The translations under genes and the position numbers were made by a program. A DNA stretch of 64,000 nt from Candidatus Rhodobacter oscarellae (GTDB lineage: Bacteria; Pseudomonadota; Alphaproteobacteria; Rhodobacterales; Rhodobacteraceae). Shown piece by piece: positions 8,552 to 17,671 of the stretch; position 1 is the stretch's first letter, and each line of letters begins with the position of its first letter. The stretch is taken from positions 487,830 through 551,829 of the forward strand of contig NZ_LFTY01000001.1 in assembly GCF_001078595.1 (NCBI RefSeq), read 5' to 3'. A model generated the notes under the pieces. That model ran no database searches, was not told the origin of the DNA, and was given only the letters and a program-made list of their open reading frames with translations.

Positions 8552-9534
8552 TGAAGGCGCTCGTCTATACCGGCGTCAAGGCGATGACCTATCGCGACGC
8601 GCCAGAGCCGAACCCGGATATGGGCGAGAATCTGATCCAGGTCGAGGCCGTGGGCATCTGCGGCTCTGACATGCACGGCTATCTCGGCCATGACGAGCGG
8701 CGCCCGGCGCCGCTGATCCTCGGCCATGAGGCGGCAGGCACCGTGATCGAGGGCCCGCTGGCGGGCAAGCGCGTGACGGTGAACCCCATGGTGCCCTGCG
8801 GCACTTGCGAGACCTGTACCGAGGGGCGCGAGAACCTCTGCCCCGAGCGCCAACTGATCTCGATGCCGCCGCGCGAGGGCGCCTTCGCCGAGCTTTTGCG
8901 TATGCCAAGCGACAACCTGGTGGAACTTCCGGATGGGTTCCCGATGGATAAGGCGGCGATGGCCGAGCCGCTGGCCGTCTGTTGGCACGCGATCAAGCTG
9001 GCCGACCGGCTGACCATTCGGCCGCTTGAGCATTCGCGCTGCCTGGTGCTAGGCGGCGGGGCGATCGGGCTAGGCTCGGCGCTATGTCTGCAGGCGTTTG
9101 GCGCGGGCGAGATCGTCGTGGCCGAGACCAACCCTTTGCGCCGCACCTATTTGGCCGCGCATGCGCCCGGCGCGGTTGTGGACGCCGCGGATTTGGAGAC
9201 GGGCTACGACCTTGTTGTCGACGCGGTGGGCTACCGCGGCACGCGCGAGGCCGCCAGCGCGCTCGTGAAACCCGGCGGAGCGATCTGCCATATCGGGCTC
9301 GGGGATGCGGATGCCGGACTGGATATCCGCCGCGCGACCCTGCAAGAGATCACCTTCTTCGGCACCTATTGCTACACCAAGGCGGATTTTCGCGAGACCG
9401 TGGATGCGATGACCTCGGGGCGGTTGGGCCCGCTGGAATGGACCAGCACGCGCGCATTGTCCGAGGGCTCAGAGGCCTTCGCCGACCTGCTTGCCGCGCG
9501 GGTCGAGGCGCCCAAGGTGATCTTGCACCCTTAA
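8551..9534 (+). CDS. Zinc-dependent medium-chain alcohol dehydrogenase
   Basis: This 327-residue MDR enzyme has the zinc-site GHEAAG motif (around residue 60), the structural-zinc cysteine cluster CGTCETCTEGRENLC (about 83-97) and a Rossmann motif LGGGAIGLG. Its ATG shares one base with the hpsN stop (TGATG), so the two are translationally coupled. The context suggests oxidation of a C2 hydroxyl of dihydroxypropanesulfonate or a similar polyol, a role like that of the HpsO/HpsP 2-dehydrogenases, but the substrate is an inference. A Y-shaped repeat begins seven bases after its stop. Confidence 0.85.
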   Translation: MKALVYTGVKAMTYRDAPEPNPDMGENLIQVEAVGICGSDMHGYLGHDERRPAPLILGHEAAGTVIEGPLAGKRVTVNPMVPCGTCETCTEGRENLCPERQLISMPPREGAFAELLRMPSDNLVELPDGFPMDKAAMAEPLAVCWHAIKLADRLTIRPLEHSRCLVLGGGAIGLGSALCLQAFGAGEIVVAETNPLRRTYLAAHAPGAVVDAADLETGYDLVVDAVGYRGTREAASALVKPGGAICHIGLGDADAGLDIRRATLQEITFFGTYCYTKADFRETVDAMTSGRLGPLEWTSTRALSEGSEAFADLLAARVEAPKVILHP

Positions 9535-9540
9535 GTCTCG

Positions 9541-9601
9541 GAGCGGACCAAATCCCTTCCAAGGGATTTGCAACTTCCTTGAAAGGAAGTTGGCCCCGCT
9601 C
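9541..9601. repeat. Y-shaped double-hairpin repeat, copy 1
   Basis: Outer arms GAGCGG (9541-9546) and CCGCTC (9596-9601), with CCAA/TTGG just inside, enclose two back-to-back hairpins: AAATCCCTT/AAGGGATTT and CAACTTCCTT/AAGGAAGTTG. As RNA this would fold as a three-way junction. The same plan recurs at 9646 and 39947. Confidence 0.75.
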
Positions 9602-9645
9602 GCGGCAAAGGTCTCACCACCCCCCTCTCAAAGGCGGCTCCCCCG

Positions 9646-9696
9646 GGTCCAAATCCCTTCCAAGGGATTTGCCGATTTCTTGCAAGAAATCGGGTC
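9646..9696. repeat. Y-shaped double-hairpin repeat, copy 2
   Basis: The first hairpin (9651-9670) is identical to that of copy 1. The second (9672-9693) has a different stem, CCGATTTCTT/AAGAAATCGG. Outer arms are weak here. It lies next to the 3' end of the iclR-type gene and may also act as its terminator. Confidence 0.65.
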
Positions 9697-9699
9697 GCG

Positions 9700-10458
9700 T
9701 TAATCAAAGAGCGCGGTTCGCAAACGCTCGGCGCCCGCCTGTAGCACCGGCAGCTGCGTCACCGCCTCGTCCAGCGCCATGCGTTGCACCGGGCCGTGGA
9801 AGGCCAGCGAGGCAAAGTACCGCCCCTGGGTGTCTAGCACCGGCACCGCGATGGCCACCATGCCATCCATGAACTCCTCGTCATCCAGCGCGTAGCCGCG
9901 CTTGGCCGTCACGGCCAGCTCGTCCAGCAGGGATTGCGGCTCGGCGACCGTCTGCGCCGTCAGCTTTTGCAGATCCAGCCCCGCCACGAAGGCCCGCCGC
10001 GCCTTGGGCGCCATGCTCGCCATGAAGGTCTTGCCGCTGGCCGTGCAATGGAACGGAACGTTTGACCCCACGGGCAGCTGGATGCGGAAGGGCCAGTCGG
10101 TCTCCACGCGATCAAGATATGCCATGCCGGTGGTTTCAGGCACCACGTAGTTCACCGTCTCGCGCACCTCGCGCGCGATGTCGATCAGCACCTGATGCCG
10201 CGCGATGTGGCTTTGCGAGGTATGCAACAGGCCCGACCCCAGGGCGCGCAGGCGGCGGGCGGGTAGAAACCGGTTGGTGTTGCCCTGCCGGGCCAGAAAG
10301 CCTTCGCGCTCCAAGGTGGTGCACAGCCGATGAACCGTCTGCTTGGGCAGCCCCAGCTGCTCGTTGATCTCGGTCGCCGTCATCGCGTGGTCGCTCTTGC
10401 CCAGCACCTCCAGGATCAGAAGCGTGCGTAGGTTGGTTGGGATGCGGTCCGGGGCCAT
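9700..10458 (-). CDS. IclR family transcriptional regulator
   Basis: This 252-residue protein has the winged helix-turn-helix of IclR regulators at residues ~12-65 (MTATEINEQLGLPKQTVHRL) and the C-terminal effector-binding domain (~75-250). It lies between the hpsN pair and the divergent GMC/TRAP genes, so it most likely controls one or both in response to the transported substrate or an oxidation product. The 95-bp divergent promoter contains a GAGAC/GTCTC inverted repeat as candidate operator. Confidence 0.9.
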   Translation of the reverse strand: MAPDRIPTNLRTLLILEVLGKSDHAMTATEINEQLGLPKQTVHRLCTTLEREGFLARQGNTNRFLPARRLRALGSGLLHTSQSHIARHQVLIDIAREVRETVNYVVPETTGMAYLDRVETDWPFRIQLPVGSNVPFHCTASGKTFMASMAPKARRAFVAGLDLQKLTAQTVAEPQSLLDELAVTAKRGYALDDEEFMDGMVAIAVPVLDTQGRYFASLAFHGPVQRMALDEAVTQLPVLQAGAERLRTALFD

Positions 10459-10517
10459 GGGCGATTCTTTGTTGTCTTATTGGAGAATCATTGTAACGTC
10501 ATATTTAAATGAAAATC

Positions 10518-10532
10518 GAGACAAAAAGTCTC
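10518..10532. promoter_or_regulatory. Candidate IclR operator
   Basis: The inverted repeat GAGAC-AAAAA-GTCTC lies in the 95-bp region between the iclR-type gene and the GMC gene. Its size and position suit an IclR-type dimer site, but no independent evidence is available. Confidence 0.4.
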
Positions 10533-10553
10533 AATAATTGACAAAAGGTAGAG

Positions 10554-12158
10554 ATGGAGTTTGATTTCGTCATAGTTGGCGCCGGTTCGGCCGGCTGTGT
10601 TCTGGCGAATCGCCTCTCTGCAAGCGGGCGTTACACCGTTGCGGTCCTCGAGGCCGGGCCACGGGACAGCAACCTCTGGATTCACGTGCCCGTTGGGTAC
10701 TTTCGCACCATGGGCAACCCCAAGACGGACTGGCGCTACACGACGCAGCCGGACCCCGGGGTCGCGGACCGCGCCATGGCCTGGCCGCGGGGCAAGGTCC
10801 TGGGCGGGTCCAGCTCGATCAACGGGCTGCTTTACGTGCGCGGGCAGGCGCAGGACTTTGACCAATGGCGCCAGCTGGGCAATACCGGCTGGGCCTGGCA
10901 GGACGTGCTGCCCTATTTCCAGAAGTCCGAGACCTGGCATGGCGAGAATGGCAGCCCCTATCGCGGCACGGACGGGCCGCTCTCGGTGCAAGAGCCGCGC
11001 CTGAACCGCGAGATCGTGGACCGCTGGGTCGAGGCCGCTGTGGCGGCGGGCTACAAGCGCACCCATGACTACAATGGCGAGGACCAGGAGGGCGTTGGGT
11101 ATTTCCAGACCACGATGAAGGGCGGGCGGCGCTGCTCTTCTGCCGTGGCCTATCTGCGCCCCGCCGAGCACCGCCATAACCTAGAAATCCTCACCGACGC
11201 GCAGACCGAGAAGGTGCTGCTGCAAGAGGGGCGTGCCATTGGGGTGCGGGCGCGGGTGAACGGTCAGATGACCGATATCCGCGCGCGTTGTGAGGTGGTG
11301 CTGTCTGCGGGGGCCATCGGCTCGCCGCAGATCTTGATGCTGTCGGGGGTGGGGGACCCCGACAGCATCTCCTCACACGGCATCGAGACCCGGCACGCGC
11401 TGACCGGCGTCGGCAAGAACCTGCAGGATCACCTGCAGGCCCGCCCGATCTATAAGACCGACCTTTCGACCATCAATGTCGAGATCAGCAACATCTTCAA
11501 GCAGGCCCTGATCGGGCTGCGCTACGTGCTGACGCAGAGCGGGCCGATGACCATGGCCGCCTCGCTTGGGACCGGGTTCCTAAAGACCGAAGAGCATATG
11601 GAGACCCCGGACATCCAGTTCCATATCCAGCCCTTCTCGGCGCAGGACCTGGGCAAGGGTCCGGTGCGGCACGGGTTCTCGGCCTTCACGGCCTCGGTGC
11701 TGCAAATGCGCCCTGAGAGCGCCGGGCATCTGGAGCTCACATCCGCCAGCATGGACGACCACCCGGCGATCCACCCCAATTACCTGGCGACCGAGACCGA
11801 CCGGCGCACCATCGTCAAGGGCATCCAAGTGGCCCGCAAGATTGCGCAATTCGAGCCGCTGAAGTCCCACGTGACCGAGGAGTTCGCGCCGGGGCGCGAG
11901 ATCGCCTTTGACGACGAGGCCGGCACGCTGGAATGGGCCCGCCAGACGGCGGTGACGATCTACCACCCCACCGGCACCTGCAAAATGGGCAGCGACGACC
12001 GCGCCGTGGTTGACGCGCGCCTGCGCGTGCACGGCATCCGGGGCCTGCGCGTGGCGGACGCCTCGATCATGCCGGTGATCACCTCTGGGAACACCAACGC
12101 GCCCTGCATCATGATCGGCGAGAAGGCGAGCGATATGATCTTGGAGGACGCTATTTGA
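10554..12158 (+). CDS. GMC family oxidoreductase (choline/alcohol dehydrogenase-like)
   Basis: A 534-residue FAD flavoprotein. The N-terminal FAD motif is VGAGSAGCVLANRL, GMC signature 1 is around GSSSINGLLYVRG, and signature 2 is GAIGSPQILMLSGVG. The active-site histidine region reads YHPTGTCKMG, with a final NTNAPCIMIGEKASD block. No signal peptide is seen. It is first in a plus-strand run with dctP and dctQM and is divergent from iclR, so it probably oxidises the imported substrate at an alcohol group. Betaine-synthesising choline dehydrogenase is less likely, as no betB or betI neighbours exist here. Confidence 0.88.
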   Translation: MEFDFVIVGAGSAGCVLANRLSASGRYTVAVLEAGPRDSNLWIHVPVGYFRTMGNPKTDWRYTTQPDPGVADRAMAWPRGKVLGGSSSINGLLYVRGQAQDFDQWRQLGNTGWAWQDVLPYFQKSETWHGENGSPYRGTDGPLSVQEPRLNREIVDRWVEAAVAAGYKRTHDYNGEDQEGVGYFQTTMKGGRRCSSAVAYLRPAEHRHNLEILTDAQTEKVLLQEGRAIGVRARVNGQMTDIRARCEVVLSAGAIGSPQILMLSGVGDPDSISSHGIETRHALTGVGKNLQDHLQARPIYKTDLSTINVEISNIFKQALIGLRYVLTQSGPMTMAASLGTGFLKTEEHMETPDIQFHIQPFSAQDLGKGPVRHGFSAFTASVLQMRPESAGHLELTSASMDDHPAIHPNYLATETDRRTIVKGIQVARKIAQFEPLKSHVTEEFAPGREIAFDDEAGTLEWARQTAVTIYHPTGTCKMGSDDRAVVDARLRVHGIRGLRVADASIMPVITSGNTNAPCIMIGEKASDMILEDAI

Positions 12159-12313
12159 AAAGCAGGTTTCGGGATTGCTGAAACTGCAAATAATCCGGCG
12201 ACATGCTGGGTAGACTATGCCACCCTGGGTGGCAAACGCACGGCCCATTGGCCTTTTGGGGCGGCGCGCAAAATCAAAGACGTAAGGGCCGTGTAACCTA
12301 TGGGAGGATATCC

Positions 12314-13408
12314 ATGTTTAATTTCAAGACCTTGGCGATGGGGGCTGTGGCGGTTGCCCTGACCGCGTCGACCGCGATGGCAGAGAAGGTGCTGCGCATC
12401 CAGTCGGTTCTGCCGACCACCGCTGACGAAGTCGTCATGCTGAAGGCCTTCGGTGACGACGTCGCCGCCCTGACCAACGGCTCGCTGACCATCGAAGTGC
12501 TGCCCGCTGGTGCCGTTGTTGGTCCGCGCGACATCATGGACGCGGTAGATGCAGGCCTGGTCGAGGGTGGCTTTGCCTGGACCCACTACTGGGGCGGCAA
12601 GCACGTCGCGGCGAACCTCTTTGGCGCGCCCGTTGCGGGCGCCGGGGTTGGCATGGACAACATCGCGTTCCTGTCCTGGTTCCAGTTCGGCGGCGGCAAA
12701 GAGCTGTATGACCGCCTGTGGGACGAGATGGGCGTGAACGTCAAAGGCTTCATGCTGCAGCCGGTTGGCCCCGAGGCCCTGGGCTGGTTCCCTGAGCCGA
12801 TCACATCCATGGACGACTTCCGTCAGATGCGCTTCCGCGCGCCTCCGGGCATGGTTGGCGCGGCCTATGCTGACATCGGCGTGCCTGCCGTGGCCATGGG
12901 CGGCGGTGACATCCTCCCCGCGCTGGAAAAAGGCACCATCGACGCGGCCGAGTGGTGCTGCCCAAAGCCGGACTCGGTGTTTGGCTTCCAAAAGGTGCTT
13001 AAGCACTACTACCTGCAGGGTCTGCACCAGGTGGTCGTGAACGCCGACATGTATGTGAACGGCGATTTCTACGACGATCTGTCCGATCTTGAGAAGAAGG
13101 CCCTGGAGGTCGCCGCAACCGCGTCGCTGTCCAAGTCCATGTCCTACCGTATCTTCGAGAACGGCAAGGCGCTTAAGGACCTGACCGAGAACCACGGCGT
13201 GATCCTCGAGGACACCCCGGCTGACTACTTCACCGAGTACTCCGCAGCCGCTGCCAAGGCGCTGCAGGCTGCTGCGGACGACAACGCGTTCTTCGCCGAA
13301 GTGTGGGCGTCCCAGCGCGCCTTCGCCGAGGTCGCGGTTCCGTTCTGGGCCGGCGCTCAGACCTCGAACGCGGGCCTTGGCCGCGCCTTCGCGGACACCC
13401 TGAAGTAA
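12314..13408 (+). CDS. dctP: TRAP transporter substrate-binding protein
   Basis: This 364-residue protein has a Sec signal peptide (about 22 residues, ending TASTAMA-E) and the DctP fold. It contains the conserved central segment RFRAPPGMVG with the substrate-carboxylate-binding arginine position, followed by MGGGDILPALEKGTIDAAEW. The ATG at 12314 follows GGGAGGA. It is followed by a fused DctQM permease. Binding proteins of this group take organic acids or sulfonates; the neighbouring hpsN makes dihydroxypropanesulfonate a reasonable guess. Confidence 0.9.
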   Translation: MFNFKTLAMGAVAVALTASTAMAEKVLRIQSVLPTTADEVVMLKAFGDDVAALTNGSLTIEVLPAGAVVGPRDIMDAVDAGLVEGGFAWTHYWGGKHVAANLFGAPVAGAGVGMDNIAFLSWFQFGGGKELYDRLWDEMGVNVKGFMLQPVGPEALGWFPEPITSMDDFRQMRFRAPPGMVGAAYADIGVPAVAMGGGDILPALEKGTIDAAEWCCPKPDSVFGFQKVLKHYYLQGLHQVVVNADMYVNGDFYDDLSDLEKKALEVAATASLSKSMSYRIFENGKALKDLTENHGVILEDTPADYFTEYSAAAAKALQAAADDNAFFAEVWASQRAFAEVAVPFWAGAQTSNAGLGRAFADTLK

Positions 13409-13418
13409 GAACCCATGC

Positions 13419-13445
13419 GTAGGATGGGGTTTAACCCCATCCTAC
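13419..13445. repeat. GTAGGATGGGGTT hairpin between dctP and dctQM
   Basis: A perfect 13-bp inverted repeat (GTAGGATGGGGTT and its complement around one T) lies 10 bp after the dctP stop. It may reduce read-through into dctQM, giving more binding protein than permease. The same GTAGGATGGG core recurs twice near 49.8 kb. Confidence 0.7.
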
Positions 13446-13538
13446 CGTTCTTTCTCTCCAAGCGCCCCACCGCGGGCGTTTCGAAAAAAAGAACGCGGAT
13501 AGCAAATCCACGTCTATGGGAATGGGAGGGAACGCCAC

Positions 13539-16001
13539 ATGGCAGAGGAACCGAATCCAGAAGACCTGGAAATCGCTGACGAGCTGATCGCCGAGCGACG
13601 CGCCGAGGCCCCCGGTGAAACGCCCGAGGACATGACGCCCTGGCAGCGCCCGATCACGGCGGTCATCGACGTCATAAACTATCGCGCCGGTCAGCTGATC
13701 GCGCTGCTGATGGTGCCGCTGATCGCGGTGGTGGTCTACGAGGTCTTCGCGCGGAACTCCTTCGCGATCCTGCAAAACGCGGGCTTTGAGGAGCTGGCGC
13801 GCTCGCTGGGGCTTGGGCCGACGCTCTGGGTCTACGACACCAGCCGGATGATCGCGGGCGTGCTCTTTATGGCCGCCGCCGGGTACGGGCTGATGCGCGG
13901 CGTGCATATCCGCGCGGATTTCCTCTACCGCAACTGGACGGACAAGACCCAAGCGACGGTGGATGCCTCGCTTTACCTGATGTTCTTCATGCCCTCGATG
14001 ATCTTCTTCACGATCGTGTCGGCAGAGTTCTGGTGGCTGGCCTATTCGCGCGGAGAGACCATGCAGATCGACAGCGCCTGGGGACCGCTCCTGTGGCCCG
14101 CCCGGACGGCGATGCCCGTCGGTGGCCTGCTGCTGATGCTGCAGGGCATTCCCGAGATCTTCCGCGCATTCCACAAGATGGGCAAGGAGCGCGAGCGCAT
14201 CTTCGTGCGCGCTTTGCCGTTCTATCTGATCGCGCTGGCTTGGCTGATCCTGGCCATCTTCGCGCCGGATTACGTGCCGGGCGGCGAGTGGTTCACCGAG
14301 CTGATGAAGGCCCGCCCGGGGCTTGATAAGCCCACCATCGGCCTGATCATGCTGACGGCGATGCTGTTCGTGATCTTCATCGGTTTCCCGATCTCGTTCA
14401 CGCTGATCTTCCTGGCCTTCGTCTTCGGCATCTGGGGGGCGAATTTCAAGCTCACCACCCTGCTGATGACGCTGAACACCAACTCCACCATGCTGAACGA
14501 CCAGCTGATGGCGGTGCCGCTCTTCGTGCTGATGGGCATCGTGATGGAGGCCGCGGGGCTGATGGAGCGCCTCTTTGCCTCCATCCAGATGATCATGGCG
14601 CGGGTCCGCGGGGCGCTGTTCATCGCGGTGCTGATCGTGTCGACGATCTTTGCCGCCGCGACGGGCATCGTGGGCGCCTCGGTGACGCTGCTGGGCATTA
14701 TGGCCGGCGCCACGATGAGCCGCGCGGGCTATAACGTGCAGCTCGCGGCGGGCACGATCACCGCGGGCGGCACGCTGGGCATCCTGATCCCGCCCTCGAT
14801 CATGCTGATCGTGATGGGGCCGGTGCTTGAGGTGTCAACGCTGGACCTGTTCCGCGGCGCATTCGTTCCCGGCGCGATACTTGCGTCTCTGTACCTGCTC
14901 TACACCCTGGGCCGCTGCTGGCTGAACCCCAGCCTGGGCCCGATCCTGTCGGAAGAGGACCAGCCGGAGACCTCCAAGTTCTACGGCGCCGAGGTGGCGT
15001 TGATCTGCCTAGGCGTGCTGACGATCTGCCGTATCTTCGGGCTCGGCATCGGCGGAGCGTTTGGCGGGGTGGTGCCCTTCGGCGGGCTGATCGTTCTGGC
15101 GATCACCCTGGCCGTGGCCTACGCCGCCTATCGCAACCTGAGCATCCTGCGGATCATGGTGCCGGTCGCCGTGCTGTTCCACCTCTACATGATCGTGGCC
15201 AATAGCGGCGACGGCGTGTCGATCTGGTCGATCGTCTTCGGGGCCTTCATCGTTCTCCTGGCGGTGCTAGGGCGCACGATCTACAGCAAGGACGCGGACG
15301 GTAACTTTTACTTCTCCGACCTGTGGGACGAGTTCTTTGCCGGGCTGATGCCGCCCACGATCCTGATCTCCTTCGCCTTGGGGTCGATCCTGCTGGGCTT
15401 TGCAACGCCCGCAGAGGCCGCGGCGATGGGCGCCTTCGGCGCGATCCTATTGTCCATCGGGTACCGCAAGTTCTCGGTCCCCAGCTTCTTTGACAGCCTG
15501 ATCAAGGCGCTCGAGATCACGGTGCTGATCATGTTCCTGGTGGCGGCCTCGAACTTCTTTGGCGCGCAGTTCAGCGCGCTCGGCACGCCCAAGATGCTGA
15601 CCGAGTTGCTGCTTGGCCTCGATATGTCGCCCTACCTGATCCTGCTCCTGGTGATGGCGCTGATCTTCCTTCTGGGCTGGCCGCTGGAATGGGTCCCGAT
15701 CGTGCTGATCGTGGTGCCGATCCTGCTGCCGACGGTCGAGGCGCTCTCGGTGCATGGGCTCAGCCGCTACGACATGATGGTCTGGTTCGGCATCCTGGTG
15801 GCGGTGAACCTGCAGACGGCCTGGCTCAGTCCGCCGGTGGCCTTGTCCGCCTACTTCCTGAAGGGAGTGGTGCCGAATTGGGACCTCAAGGACATCTACC
15901 TGGGCATGATGCAGTTCATGCTGGTGCAGCTCTTGGGCCTGATCCTGCTCTTCATCTTCCCGCAGCTGGTGCTTTGGCTGCCCAAGGTGATGGGGGGCTA
16001 G
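13539..16001 (+). CDS. TRAP transporter permease, fused small and large subunits
   Basis: This 820-residue inner-membrane protein joins DctQ (residues ~40-230, about four to five helices) to DctM (~260-820). DctM hallmarks are the long helical repeats around GFPISFTLIFL, the VGASVTLLGIMAGATM segment and the pseudo-symmetric second half with ATPAEAAAMGAFGA and PPVALSAYFLKG. The large-subunit part is longer than the usual ~430 residues because of extra helices at ~480-580. With DctP it forms a sodium-driven, binding-protein-dependent importer. The ATG at 13539 follows a GGGAGGG ribosome site. Confidence 0.92.
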   Translation: MAEEPNPEDLEIADELIAERRAEAPGETPEDMTPWQRPITAVIDVINYRAGQLIALLMVPLIAVVVYEVFARNSFAILQNAGFEELARSLGLGPTLWVYDTSRMIAGVLFMAAAGYGLMRGVHIRADFLYRNWTDKTQATVDASLYLMFFMPSMIFFTIVSAEFWWLAYSRGETMQIDSAWGPLLWPARTAMPVGGLLLMLQGIPEIFRAFHKMGKERERIFVRALPFYLIALAWLILAIFAPDYVPGGEWFTELMKARPGLDKPTIGLIMLTAMLFVIFIGFPISFTLIFLAFVFGIWGANFKLTTLLMTLNTNSTMLNDQLMAVPLFVLMGIVMEAAGLMERLFASIQMIMARVRGALFIAVLIVSTIFAAATGIVGASVTLLGIMAGATMSRAGYNVQLAAGTITAGGTLGILIPPSIMLIVMGPVLEVSTLDLFRGAFVPGAILASLYLLYTLGRCWLNPSLGPILSEEDQPETSKFYGAEVALICLGVLTICRIFGLGIGGAFGGVVPFGGLIVLAITLAVAYAAYRNLSILRIMVPVAVLFHLYMIVANSGDGVSIWSIVFGAFIVLLAVLGRTIYSKDADGNFYFSDLWDEFFAGLMPPTILISFALGSILLGFATPAEAAAMGAFGAILLSIGYRKFSVPSFFDSLIKALEITVLIMFLVAASNFFGAQFSALGTPKMLTELLLGLDMSPYLILLLVMALIFLLGWPLEWVPIVLIVVPILLPTVEALSVHGLSRYDMMVWFGILVAVNLQTAWLSPPVALSAYFLKGVVPNWDLKDIYLGMMQFMLVQLLGLILLFIFPQLVLWLPKVMGG

Positions 16002-16072
16002 GCGGCCTTATCATTCAAACAGCTGAGAGCGCCGATCCATCAGGTCGGCGTTCTTGCTTTGGGTGGCGCGGC

Positions 16073-16405
16073 AATGGGTGGTGGGAGTTTTGGGCTGGAG
16101 CGAGCTTCGACTTCAAGCACACCGCCCCAACAACGCTTGCCGACACCAGATGCTTCGGAACCCATACAGCGCAACCGCCCGAGCTTGCCTCGGGCAGCGG
16201 CCGACCTCCCCCAGGAGGCCGCTTTTGCCACGTCGCAACTCATTGGAACGCTTGCGCTTTCGAAGACCGCACGCAACACAGAACCGTAGCACAAGCGACC
16301 TCCAGGTCGGCCGCAGCCCGGGTTGTACTTGGTTCAAGCCGGAGGCCCCGGATCAAGTCAGGGGCGGCGGATCTTCAAGGCCCACTCCAAGCCAAACTCA
16401 ACCAC
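16073..16405. repeat. Dispersed ~330-bp structured repeat, copy A
   Basis: This stretch resembles 37648-37975 along its whole length in the same orientation, including a nearly unchanged block around 16180-16250. Arms at 16192-16207 and 16304-16319 are inverted repeats of 16 bp with one mismatch. Inside, AGCGG...CCTCC-CCCA-GGAGG-CCGCT followed by TTTT looks like an intrinsic terminator for dctQM. A CGACCT-CC-AGGTCG hairpin and a CCCCGGATCAAGTCAGGGG palindrome-like end follow. No conserved reading frame survives between the copies. With the terminator at 16425 it fills most of the 466-bp gap at 16002-16467. Confidence 0.8.
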
Positions 16406-16424
16406 ACCACAAAACACTCAGACA

Positions 16425-16464
16425 GAAAAACGGCGCCGGCCTGGGAGAAGGAAACCGGCGCCGT
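16425..16464 (-). terminator. Intrinsic terminator of the LysM/SBP genes
   Basis: A 10-bp stem ACGGCGCCGG/CCGGCGCCGT (16430-16439 with 16455-16464), followed on the minus strand by TTTTC, lies three bases beyond the stop of the LysM/SBP gene. Confidence 0.85.
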
Positions 16465-16467
16465 AGC

Positions 16468-17655
16468 TTACTGAAGCCGCGCTTGGAACAGCTCCAGATG
16501 ACGCGAGACGATCTCTTGGTATCGGCCGTCTTCGCGCAGTTTGGCGAGACCCGCGTTGACCCGATAGAGATGGGTCGTCCCGCGCCAATGCCGCTTGGAG
16601 ATCACAACATGCAGCCCCTCTTCCGAGACGGGCTTCTCCAGCTGCACGACCTTATTACGCAGCCCCATTTCCAGGATCACGCTGGCCCCCAGGAAGAGGT
16701 TGACCGTCGCGGCATCGACCTCGCCCTGCATGAGCCTGTTGAAGCAATCCCTGGGACTGTCGCCCGCAACGAAGGTGATCTTGCCCTCGCTGATCCACTT
16801 GCGGTCCTGCCGGTCCAGGTCGTGGGTGAAGTACCCGGCCGGGCGGCAAAGCGCGCGCCCAAGGATGTCGCTGTCATCGCGGAACTGGAACTGGTTGTCC
16901 TCGCGCACGAACAGCATGATCGGCATCAGCATCAGCGGCTCGGAGAACAGGAAGTTCTGGCAGCGCTCGTTTTCCGGCGCGGCGTCGCAGTCCGGCTTGA
17001 GCCAGGGAAAGCCCATGTCGAACGCTTTCTCGTCCAAGAGCGGGAAGAGATGCCGCGACCAGTCGTCCTCCCAGGCAACCGAGTAGGTCACCGGGTTGGG
17101 CGTGTTGTCGAGCGCGGCATGCAGGAGCTCTGTGACCAGCCCCTGCTCTGGCAGGGTCTTGTCGGTGAACGGGGCGTAGTTCCCACCGGTCAGCAGGCGC
17201 AGCTCCGCGTTGGCGGGATAGCTGCGTTCCAGTGGCGCGGCCGGGGCGGTACTTGCCAGCGAGGCCGCGACGTTCTCGGCGACCGTCGGCAGGTCCGCGG
17301 GCGGGGTGATTGGGGTGACCGGCGCCGCGGTCGGGGCCACATTCGTGACCTCCACGCTGCCCTCTGCACTGGGCGGTGCTGCCACCACCGCCGCCCCGCC
17401 GTCATTCAGGCAGGGGATGTAGAGCTGGTTGCCTGGCAGCAAACCCGGCACACCCGACGCGGCTTGGTTGGCCTGATAGACCAGCTGCCAATGCGCCCGC
17501 GTGCCGAAATGCTCTTGCGACACCGAATAATATGTATCACCGGCCTGCACGGTGTAGTCCACGTCACAGGCCGCCGACACCGCGCCCGGAGCCAGCGCCA
17601 CCGCAAGCGGCGCCAGCAGGGATCGGGCGGGTCGAGAGGTCAGATGCCTCAGCAT
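16468..17655 (-). CDS. Exported LysM + family-3 solute-binding protein
   Basis: This 395-residue protein has a signal peptide (ends AVSA-AC) and a LysM-like module at ~26-77 (YTVQAGDTYYSVSQEHFG ... LLPGNQLYIP). A Pro/Ala-rich linker follows (~85-150), then a family-3 extracellular solute-binding domain (~155-395) with LLTGGNYAPFTDKTLPEQG at its start. It is a paralogue of the preceding gene, 16 bp upstream, and shares the CRPAGY/CRPVGY segment. The ATG at 17655 is the first start with a signal peptide; a longer frame to 17943 only overlaps the neighbour. No ABC permease is adjacent, so a sensory or wall-binding role is more plausible than import. Confidence 0.85.
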   Translation of the reverse strand: MLRHLTSRPARSLLAPLAVALAPGAVSAACDVDYTVQAGDTYYSVSQEHFGTRAHWQLVYQANQAASGVPGLLPGNQLYIPCLNDGGAAVVAAPPSAEGSVEVTNVAPTAAPVTPITPPADLPTVAENVAASLASTAPAAPLERSYPANAELRLLTGGNYAPFTDKTLPEQGLVTELLHAALDNTPNPVTYSVAWEDDWSRHLFPLLDEKAFDMGFPWLKPDCDAAPENERCQNFLFSEPLMLMPIMLFVREDNQFQFRDDSDILGRALCRPAGYFTHDLDRQDRKWISEGKITFVAGDSPRDCFNRLMQGEVDAATVNLFLGASVILEMGLRNKVVQLEKPVSEEGLHVVISKRHWRGTTHLYRVNAGLAKLREDGRYQEIVSRHLELFQARLQ

Positions 17656-17671
17656 GGGCACGCCCTTTCGA

